A stretch of DNA of 12,489 nucleotides from JBLIKP01 sp047635375 (GTDB lineage: Bacteria; Bacteroidota; Bacteroidia; Sphingobacteriales; Sphingobacteriaceae), in assembly GCA_047635375.1 (NCBI GenBank), contig JBLIKP010000069.1, positions 1 to 12,489 of the forward strand, in the 5' to 3' direction. The position numbers and the translations under genes were made by a program. Below the pieces are notes generated by a model. It ran no database searches, had not been told where the DNA came from, and saw only the letters and a list, made by a program, of their open reading frames with translations. Below, in pieces: positions 1 through 5,900 of this stretch (position 1 is the first letter of the stretch; every line of letters starts with the position of its first letter).

Positions 1-986
1 GTAATTTCTTGCCTTGAATTCTCCCGAAATACCGCTACTGAATTTTCGGGAAGCGTAGCTTTGTCAAGCACTTCCATTGAAATTCTTCGTTTGCTAATTG
101 GGGAGAAATTTATTCCTACTAAATCAGCTTTGGCAGAAGTCAAATCTTCTTTTGTTCTTAGTCCGCAGGCTTTGAAAAAGAATTTATTATCGGCAATATT
201 TTTTGTGAAATTCAAAGGTAGCTTACCTTTCATTAGGGCCGTACCAATTAAAAAACCATCGGCGAAAGCCGAAGAAACAGCCAAATCAATGGGTGCCGCA
301 ATTCCAGATTCTGCGATAAGGAAATGTTTCACCGGTAAACAATTTGCAATTACATTACTTCGATTTAAGGCTACTTTGAACGTGGCCAAATCGCGGTTAT
401 TCACGCCAATCACTTTCGGGTTAAGGTGTTTAATTTTTTCGTAATCGGTAAGGTCGTGGATTTCATAAAGGATATCCATATTTAATTCCTGGGCCGTTTC
501 ATTAAGGGCATTAATTTCATCGATTTCCAAGATTCTAGGAATCATTAAAAACGCTGATGCTCCAGCCTGACGACCGCGATAAACCTGAATTGGATGTAGG
601 ATAAAATCTTTGTGAAGCACGGGGATTCCGTAGGCACCTGCCAAAAGACTCGCCGATTCTACATCATCAAAACTACCTCCAAAAAATTGAGAATCGGCCA
701 ATACGCTAATCGCGCCACAGCCACCTTTCAGGTAAAGTTCAACTTGATTCAATGGATTATCAACCGAATTAATATCGCCCTCAGAGGGTGACTGACGCTT
801 AAATTCAGTGATGAAAAATGGGTAGCCTTCAGATTGTAATTTAGCCACTAAACTAAGCTCTGCTTCTTCTACCCCGGGTATTTTTCCTGAAGGATATTGG
901 GCTAGAAGGGCTTTAATTTCCTGGCGTTTAACCTTTACAATTTCGGTGAGTTTATCGTGAAAGACAAAACTTGTTTCTACAATCAT
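1..986 (-). CDS. trpCF: Bifunctional indole-3-glycerol phosphate synthase / phosphoribosylanthranilate isomerase (TrpC-TrpF fusion), 3' end cut by window edge
   Basis: This frame is open from the ATG at 986 to base 1, giving 328 codons without a stop. Residues 1 to about 260 are an IGPS barrel: EFK-QSPS (E61, K63), LHKDF (K126), YEIHD (E175), GVNNRDL (N196-N197, R198) and AESGI (E226, S227) match the catalytic and phosphate-binding motifs of TrpC. From about residue 270 a second barrel begins with FKACGLRT, whose C274 fits the PRAI catalytic cysteine, followed by GINFSPISKRR (291-301). The rest of TrpF, including its catalytic Asp, lies outside the window. The two activities convert PRA to CdRP and then to indole-3-glycerol phosphate, in the cytoplasm. 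The start overlaps the trpGD stop as ATGA, implying translational coupling. Domain order is C then F, as in E. coli TrpC. Confidence 0.95.
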   Translation of the reverse strand, partial: MIVETSFVFHDKLTEIVKVKRQEIKALLAQYPSGKIPGVEEAELSLVAKLQSEGYPFFITEFKRQSPSEGDINSVDNPLNQVELYLKGGCGAISVLADSQFFGGSFDDVESASLLAGAYGIPVLHKDFILHPIQVYRGRQAGASAFLMIPRILEIDEINALNETAQELNMDILYEIHDLTDYEKIKHLNPKVIGVNNRDLATFKVALNRSNVIANCLPVKHFLIAESGIAAPIDLAVSSAFADGFLIGTALMKGKLPLNFTKNIADNKFFFKACGLRTKEDLTSAKADLVGINFSPISKRRISMEVLDKATLPENSVAVFRENSRQEI

Positions 987-2617
987 GCTTTTACCTCCCC
1001 GTGTTTATTGATTAGCGCGCAATAATCGTCGAATTGCTTGCCCATCGCACCACTTTTTATTTTCTCCACCATTTCGGCGTAAGCCTCTTTTAAAGGAACA
1101 TCCTTCACAAATTTTGAATAGATAAAGGCTGCATTCACTGCAATTAACTTGTAATGATGGCCTTCAATATCCCCCTCCATTAACGATTTTGCAATAGCCT
1201 CGTTGGTTGCAGCATTGTCGCTTTGCACCAGAGTAAATGGAATAGTTTCAATCCCAAAATCTTCTGGGGTAAGGGTGAATTCTTTACGCTCACCATTTTC
1301 ATAAGCAAGAATTCTTGTCGGCGCCGAAACAGAAATTTCGTCCAAACCATCCTCGGCACGCACTACATAAACCTGTTTTTTACCCATTAAAATTGCCGCT
1401 TCAAGCATTAACTCCATATAGGGCTTAAAACTCGTCCCCATGAACTGACGCTCAGGGTTGTAAGGGTTTATTAATGGCCCAAGCACGTTGAAAACTGTTG
1501 GGGTAGCCACCCGCTCGCGCGAACTTGCAAAATGCTTAACCACCGGATGAACGCCCGGTGCATAGATAAAGGCAAGGTTAGTTTTGGCAAAAACTTCCTC
1601 GTGCTTCCCTTGAATATATTCTGGCTTTAACCCGAGGTTTTCCAATAGATTGAATGAACCGTAGCGGCCCGAAGCAGCCTTATTCCCATGCTTTAGAATA
1701 GGCATCCCCACCGCCGACATTAATAACGCTGTCAACGTGGATGTATTAATCCTTGGCAGACCAGAACCACCTGTCCCACAAATATCTACGCCCATTTTTC
1801 CAAGACCTTTATCGTCCTTTAAAAGGGAATATTTCATTAAGGATTTGATGAAATTCTGAAGATTTTTTGGCTCTTTTAATTTGTACGAAAGGGAAACCAA
1901 AAGAATTAATTTTTGGTCCTCAGAAAGTTGATCGTCGACAATGTTTTTAAGGAAATTTTCAAGGTCTTCTTGCTTAAGAAGATCGTTGTCTTGCAAGGTT
2001 TTCATAAGGCCAAAATACCCGCGATTACCTACAGACAAGCGGCCTTCCACCACATTTCTCACGATATTCATTCCTGCTTCCTGCTTCATGCTCAGGACAG
2101 ATTCTGGGTGAAACTGCACGCCTTCAATCGGCAGCAGCCTATGACGGATACCCATAACCGTTCCATCTTGCGAACGAGCGCTTACATCAAGCATGTTTGG
2201 AATCAAATCCGCCGCAAGGCTATGGTAACGTGCTACCTCAATATTTTCGTCAAGACCTGTAAAAATGGTCTTTCTGTCGTTAATAATCCTATCGGCTTTA
2301 CCGTGCTGTGGCTCCACATATTTAAGCGTACCACCAAAGAATTCGATTAAGGCTTGATGACCTAGGCAAATTCCGAAAATCGGTTTGTTTTGATAAAAAT
2401 GCTCGATGATATCCATCATATTTCCAGCATCACGAGGAACTCCAGGACCAGGGCTAAGCACCAATAAATCGAACTCCTCTTTATCTAAAATTTCGGTTGT
2501 CACCGTGTTTCTATACACCTTCACATGGCAACCTAGCACCCTAAAATAGTCTACCATTATATAGGTAAACGAGTCGAAATTGTCGACCACAAGGATTTTT
2601 TGAAATCGCTTTTCCAT
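983..2617 (-). CDS. trpGD: Fused anthranilate synthase glutaminase subunit and anthranilate phosphoribosyltransferase (TrpG-TrpD)
   Basis: This 544-residue protein joins two steps. Residues 6 to about 195 are a class I glutamine amidotransferase: DNFDSFTY (12-19), SPGPG (55-59), the nucleophile C84 in GICLGHQ, and H170 and E172 in FHPES. It supplies ammonia to TrpE. Residues about 200-540 are anthranilate phosphoribosyltransferase: CGTGGSG (280-286), KHGNKAASG (309-317), NVLGPLINP (377-385) and DGLDEIS (423-429). All expected PRPP and metal motifs are present, except that the usual GSAD motif reads GSFN; I recall N at that place in Bacteroidota TrpD. The ATG shares one base with the trpE stop (TAATG), and the stop overlaps trpCF by four bases. 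The G-D order is the one found in enteric bacteria. The inter-domain linker shows no break. Confidence 0.96.
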   Translation of the reverse strand: MEKRFQKILVVDNFDSFTYIMVDYFRVLGCHVKVYRNTVTTEILDKEEFDLLVLSPGPGVPRDAGNMMDIIEHFYQNKPIFGICLGHQALIEFFGGTLKYVEPQHGKADRIINDRKTIFTGLDENIEVARYHSLAADLIPNMLDVSARSQDGTVMGIRHRLLPIEGVQFHPESVLSMKQEAGMNIVRNVVEGRLSVGNRGYFGLMKTLQDNDLLKQEDLENFLKNIVDDQLSEDQKLILLVSLSYKLKEPKNLQNFIKSLMKYSLLKDDKGLGKMGVDICGTGGSGLPRINTSTLTALLMSAVGMPILKHGNKAASGRYGSFNLLENLGLKPEYIQGKHEEVFAKTNLAFIYAPGVHPVVKHFASSRERVATPTVFNVLGPLINPYNPERQFMGTSFKPYMELMLEAAILMGKKQVYVVRAEDGLDEISVSAPTRILAYENGERKEFTLTPEDFGIETIPFTLVQSDNAATNEAIAKSLMEGDIEGHHYKLIAVNAAFIYSKFVKDVPLKEAYAEMVEKIKSGAMGKQFDDYCALINKHGEVKA

Positions 2618-4113
2618 TATTTCTGTAGTTGGGCTTTCGCCGATGTGAATTTTTCCAATGACATTAAAAAGGCGTCAGTTTTAATCTGCACCTCGTTGAG
2701 CTCGCTTTGCGGATCTGACTCATAAAGCAAAGTCGCACCAGCGCAATAAGAAAAATCGTCTCCTTTAATATGCGCGGTTCTTATGGTAATGGCAGTATTC
2801 ACATCACCGTTAAAATTACAATACCCAATGGCACCGCCGTAGTAACCACGGGTGTGCTGCTCGATATCTTCAATTAAATTCATCGCTGCAACTTTCGGCG
2901 ATCCTGTTAGTGTTCCTGCATTTAACGAGCTTATTAGGGCGTCAAAGCCTGTGTATTCTGGCAATAACTCTCCCGAAATCTGAGATTCGGTATGCATTAC
3001 TCGTGCATATTTTTCAATGAATCGGTAATTGTCGATTTTTATTCCAGGCTTACACACTCTCGCCAAATCGTTTCTGGCTAAGTCTACAAGCATATCAAGC
3101 TCACTTTTTTCTTTCGCTGAGTTGAAGAGCTCCATCATAAAATCATGGTCTTCAATTGGGTTTTTCCCTCGGGGTGCACTTCCAGAAATTGGGCGGAGGA
3201 TTACTTTTCCGTTTTCTTGTCTTACCATAACCTCAGGGCTTGTTCCTACTAGAAACTCGTCATTAAGGTCGAAGAAAAACATGTACGGACTCGGATTAAT
3301 CTTGCGGTATTCTTCATACAGCGCGATTGGATCTCCTGAAACTTTTCCGGTAAATTTCCTGGAAACCACAATTTCCATAAGCTCACCCTTACGGCAATGT
3401 TCACGGGCACATTCGACTTGCGTAATAAATTCATCAGGACCAGGAGTAGCGTAAATTTCTCCTACATTAAAAGACAATTCAGGAAGTTCGACCTTATCCA
3501 AAGCCCCTTGGTAAATACGATCCATCGCTTCAAAGCAGTCGGCTTCGTTCTTACGAGTGATAAAGATTTCAGCCTCAGAGGTCACCGCATTCATCACCAC
3601 GATATTATCGAAAAGGAAGAAATGGTAATCTGGAGTGTGATTTTGTTTGGCATTTGGCACTTCCTCGTATTGGTAAACAAAGGAATAGCTGAACGCTCCG
3701 TAAAATCCGCAGAAATTCTTGTGATCAGACTTAAAGTCCTCCAAAAGTGACTTGATTACACTTCCACTCGTTAAACGAGTAAATCGTGCAGTATCTTCTG
3801 GTGAAAAAGGCAGAATTGGGAAGGCTAATTTTAAGGACGTTTCCGTTGTCTCGGTTACGTTATCGGCAAATTTCTTTTGGATATAATCCATATAAAAAGA
3901 TGCACGAGGGTCTAACAGATTAACCTCACATCCAGTAGTTGTTCCGATTAATTCTAAAGGAGGCTCCACTCCTACTAGACTCATTATCCCAGGCTTATCG
4001 CTAATTGTGCTTGACTCAAGGATAAAACAAGGGTTATCACCCTTTATTTTCCGCAGCAACCCCAAAGGCTCTTCCATTGGAATTGATTGCTTTTTTGTGA
4101 AAAAATTATTCAT
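2617..4113 (-). CDS. trpE: Anthranilate synthase component I
   Basis: The 498-residue protein is close to the usual TrpE length. With the TrpG domain it makes anthranilate from chorismate and ammonia. The C-terminal chorismate-binding half shows RPISGSAPRG (307-316), DLARNDLARV (344-353), H374, AGTLTGSPKVAAM (399-411), GYYGGAIGY (423-431) and the acidic ESDPQSELNE (465-474). The N-terminal ILES (31-34) and NPSPYMFF (273-280) match the LLES and NPSPYMFF motifs that form the tryptophan feedback pocket in enteric TrpE, so allosteric inhibition by tryptophan is likely. The GTLTGSPKV-type loop and these motifs favour TrpE over PabB or isochorismate synthase. It starts 12 bases after the trpR stop, with no trp leader peptide or attenuator in between. 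Confidence 0.96.
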   Translation of the reverse strand: MNNFFTKKQSIPMEEPLGLLRKIKGDNPCFILESSTISDKPGIMSLVGVEPPLELIGTTTGCEVNLLDPRASFYMDYIQKKFADNVTETTETSLKLAFPILPFSPEDTARFTRLTSGSVIKSLLEDFKSDHKNFCGFYGAFSYSFVYQYEEVPNAKQNHTPDYHFFLFDNIVVMNAVTSEAEIFITRKNEADCFEAMDRIYQGALDKVELPELSFNVGEIYATPGPDEFITQVECAREHCRKGELMEIVVSRKFTGKVSGDPIALYEEYRKINPSPYMFFFDLNDEFLVGTSPEVMVRQENGKVILRPISGSAPRGKNPIEDHDFMMELFNSAKEKSELDMLVDLARNDLARVCKPGIKIDNYRFIEKYARVMHTESQISGELLPEYTGFDALISSLNAGTLTGSPKVAAMNLIEDIEQHTRGYYGGAIGYCNFNGDVNTAITIRTAHIKGDDFSYCAGATLLYESDPQSELNEVQIKTDAFLMSLEKFTSAKAQLQK

Positions 4114-4125
4114 TAATTGAATATT

Positions 4126-4407
4126 CTATTTTGTGTTGACGACATCGCTTTCAATTCGGGAAAGCATTTTGCCGATAAATTTTTGATCGTCGCGGTAAAC
4201 TTTCGCTCCGCGTGTGGCTGTAACAATACTACAATTTGCATGCTTTGCCGCTTCTCTTTGAGAATCATTGTTTTTATACGCTGCAAAAATTTGCCAACGC
4301 TCCTCTACCATCTCCAATTCTTTTTCGGTGAGGGTAATGGCCAAAATCTTCTTAAATTCGGCTTCTGATGTTGCTTTTGTTAAAATCTGAAGTAATAACT
4401 CAGTCAT
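4126..4407 (-). CDS. trpR: TrpR-family transcriptional repressor at the head of the trp operon
   Basis: This 93-residue, mostly helical protein lines up with E. coli TrpR (108 aa) over its core. LTEKELEMVEERWQI (26-40) fits the LTPDE...RVRI helix. SQREAAKHANCSIVTATRG (49-67) fits the helix-turn-helix, with the operator-contacting residues S-Q-R and T63, T65 kept and R66 in the place of R84, which packs on the bound tryptophan indole. Q39 appears to replace R54, the other ligand arginine, although the alignment needs a one-residue gap. The RW-I signature recalls the related YerC/YecD group, so the effector is not proven. The position directly before trpE and the TrpR-box-like sequence at its own start codon support an autoregulated trp repressor. 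No Shine-Dalgarno sequence is visible. Confidence 0.85.
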   Translation of the reverse strand: MTELLLQILTKATSEAEFKKILAITLTEKELEMVEERWQIFAAYKNNDSQREAAKHANCSIVTATRGAKVYRDDQKFIGKMLSRIESDVVNTK

Positions 4408-4427
4408 GTATTAGTGTATTAGTACAG
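4407..4427 (-). promoter_or_regulatory. Probable TrpR operator overlapping the trpR leader
   Basis: On the plus strand the site begins TGTATTAG TGTATTAG TACA: an 8-base tandem repeat that also has imperfect dyad symmetry, with perfect TGTA/TACA ends and only transitions inside. From memory, E. coli TrpR boxes are built on GTACTAGTTAACTAGTAC; this site matches an extended version of that at 15 of 19 positions and resembles the mtr operator even more. The 8-base period equals the known spacing of TrpR half-sites. It lies just downstream of the predicted -7 box and touches the trpR ATG, so a bound repressor would block initiation or early transcription. Confidence 0.7.
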
Positions 4428-4432
4428 TGATA

Positions 4433-4462
4433 CAAACATAAGGGAATAAATATTAGTTTCAA
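4433..4462 (-). promoter_or_regulatory. Bacteroidota-type sigma-A promoter of the trpR-trp operon
   Basis: Read on the minus strand, TTG (4462-4460) is followed after exactly 19 bases by TATGTTTG (4440-4433). This matches the Bacteroidota -33 TTG and -7 TAnnTTTG elements at the usual spacing. The start of transcription would fall near 4426-4428, leaving a leader of about 20 bases that is almost wholly occupied by the putative TrpR operator. Confidence 0.75.
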
Positions 4463-4478
4463 AATAAAGATTTACAAA

Positions 4479-5168
4479 ATGAATTTTTTTTCTGTAGTTA
4501 CAGGTGCAAGTAGTGGCATAGGTCGAGAAATAGCTTTAGAATTGGCTAAAAAAGGAAGGGTAATTGCGCTTTCGCGGAACACTTCAAATCTTGATTCTTT
4601 GGCTAAATTAAATACCAATATTATGCCAATCACCTTCGATTTAACAAAAGATTCGATGGAGGAATTAGGGAAAAAGATTGAAGACATTTCGCCTAAAATA
4701 AATGTATTAATAAATAATGCGGGCTTGCTAATCAATAAGCCTTTCGAAGAACTAACCTCCGCCGATTGGGACCAACAATTCCAAGTAAATTTAAAAGCCC
4801 CCGCAATGCTGACCAGCAGTTTATCTAATCTTTTAGAAAAAGGAAAGGGCCATGTGGTGAATATTTCTAGCATGGGTGGTTTCCAAGGGGCGTCAAAATT
4901 CCCAGGTCTTTCGGCATATAGCGCAACAAAAGCTGGCCTAGCTTCATTAACAGAGTGTTTATCAACTGAGTGGAATTCAAAAGGGATTTCGGTAAATGCA
5001 TTATGCTTAGGGGCGGTAGATACCGAAATGTTAGCGCAAGCCTTTCCAGGATTCAAAGCACCAGTTAGCGCAAAAAAAATGGGCGAATTCATTGCTGATT
5101 TCGCCCTTAATGGTAATAAATATTTTAACGGAAAAGTACTTCCTGTATCGTTAAATGATCCGGCGTAA
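4479..5168 (+). CDS. Short-chain dehydrogenase/reductase (SDR) family oxidoreductase
   Basis: A 229-residue classical SDR with a complete signature: the dinucleotide-binding TGASSGIG (8-15), NNAG (79-82), the active-site N104, S130/S131 in NISSMGG, Y147 and K151 in YSATK, and NALCLGAVDTEM near the substrate loop. Arg33 in LSRN after the second strand suggests NADP(H) preference, which is an inference. It is about 20 residues shorter than FabG-type enzymes at the C-terminus, and its substrate cannot be predicted. The start 71 bases from the divergent trpR start means both genes share the control region with the putative TrpR operator; no good promoter of its own was found on the plus strand. 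The stop is one base from that of the convergent receiver gene. Confidence 0.9.
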   Translation: MNFFSVVTGASSGIGREIALELAKKGRVIALSRNTSNLDSLAKLNTNIMPITFDLTKDSMEELGKKIEDISPKINVLINNAGLLINKPFEELTSADWDQQFQVNLKAPAMLTSSLSNLLEKGKGHVVNISSMGGFQGASKFPGLSAYSATKAGLASLTECLSTEWNSKGISVNALCLGAVDTEMLAQAFPGFKAPVSAKKMGEFIADFALNGNKYFNGKVLPVSLNDPA

Positions 5169-5169
5169 A

Positions 5170-5577
5170 TTAACCTACTTTTAATTTTCCTTCTGTTTTT
5201 TGTAAATGATTTAACAAGTCTCTTCCGTTTTTAATACTGAAGGGCTTAGTCATATAGTCAACTACAGAAGGATAATTCATAGCCTTTTCGAGTTCTTCCA
5301 AGTCTAATGAACTGCTCAACATTTCTACGTCAACGGCTATGTAATGGCTATGGATACTCTCCAAAAATTTCCATCCATTAAAAATTGGCCTATTAATGTC
5401 CAACAACACTAAGTCCGGAAGCTCTTCCTGAGCGCTGCCTGTTAAAAATCTGACCGCATCTCTTGACTTAAAAAAGTCTTTTATTTCTATGTCAAAACCT
5501 TGAGAGTCTACTAATCTTCTGGTTATGAATGTGCTCAATGGGTCGTCATCGTCCAACATTACTTCATACTTTTCCAT
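5170..5577 (-). CDS. Stand-alone receiver-domain (CheY-like) response regulator
   Basis: The 135 residues form a single receiver domain with no output domain. The acidic pocket is DDDD (9-12), the phosphoacceptor is D60 in LLDINRP, the switch Ser is in LSSS (87-90), and the conserved Lys is K111 in TKPFS. FNGWKFLE (66-73) and the LSSSLD...YPSVVDYMTKP stretch are typical of the small response regulators that Bacteroidota carry in many copies. It probably accepts phosphate from a histidine kinase encoded elsewhere and acts by protein contact; no kinase is adjacent. It converges with the SDR gene, with one base between the stop codons, so their transcripts probably overlap at the 3' ends. Confidence 0.9.
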   Translation of the reverse strand: MEKYEVMLDDDDPLSTFITRRLVDSQGFDIEIKDFFKSRDAVRFLTGSAQEELPDLVLLDINRPIFNGWKFLESIHSHYIAVDVEMLSSSLDLEELEKAMNYPSVVDYMTKPFSIKNGRDLLNHLQKTEGKLKVG

Positions 5578-5900
5578 ACAACAAGTGGTAATTGTTTTAT
5601 ACTCTTAAAATATTATTACTATCTGGATTAGTAAAAGGCAAAAATAATGCAACAACTTACTCTGATAATTGCCCCTCCCCCTTTGCATTTATTTTCCACT
5701 GACTCATTTACCAATAAATAGGGCAAAACAATATCATTTTGCCTCCTTTCCCCAAAAATTGCGATTAACAAAAAAACAACTACGATAATGCGTTTTTTTC
5801 AACCACACATAAAATTGGCCTTTTAACTCCACTTGTAATTACTTAACTATATAGTTGAAAAACAATAGATAAATGACTCCAAACCTAAAAACCTTCTACC
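5578..5900. other. 323-base intergenic region between the divergent receiver and secreted-protein genes
   Basis: This AT-rich stretch holds no convincing gene. It must contain divergent promoters. A -7-like TATTTTTG lies on the minus strand at 5646-5639, facing the receiver gene, but no TTG sits at the proper distance. On the plus strand only imperfect matches occur, such as TATAGTTG at 5850-5857. A 7-base inverted repeat lies near the middle (separate entry) and a 12-base palindrome AACTATATAGTT at 5845-5856. No terminator-like hairpin with a T run was found. Confidence 0.6.
5722..5743. repeat. Perfect 7-base inverted repeat, possible operator or hairpin
   Basis: GGCAAAA (5722-5728) and TTTTGCC (5737-5743) are perfect complements around an 8-base spacer. 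No T tract follows on either strand, so it is not an intrinsic terminator. It sits about 145 bases before the receiver start and 158 before the secreted-protein start. A regulator site is possible, but a repeat of this size may also arise by chance in AT-rich DNA. Confidence 0.35.

Noticed and set aside
1913..2350. A 145-codon plus-strand frame opposite trpGD, and similar plus-strand frames opposite trpE and trpCF
   Set aside because: They lie opposite conserved enzyme domains and show no protein-like features of their own.
4114..4125. Possible trp leader peptide or attenuator between trpR and trpE
   Set aside because: Only 12 bases separate the two genes, with no Trp codon run and no hairpin.
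4472..5092. A 206-codon open frame on the minus strand across the SDR gene
   Set aside because: It is antisense to an SDR gene with every catalytic motif intact, and its translation shows no recognisable domain.
5647..5721. A small 24-codon plus-strand open frame in the intergenic region
   Set aside because: No promoter or ribosome binding site and no recognisable peptide features; expected by chance in this length of DNA.
5845..5856. The 12-base palindrome AACTATATAGTT as a regulator site
   Set aside because: It is perfect but short and AT-rich, and no regulator is adjacent. It is mentioned only as part of the intergenic description.
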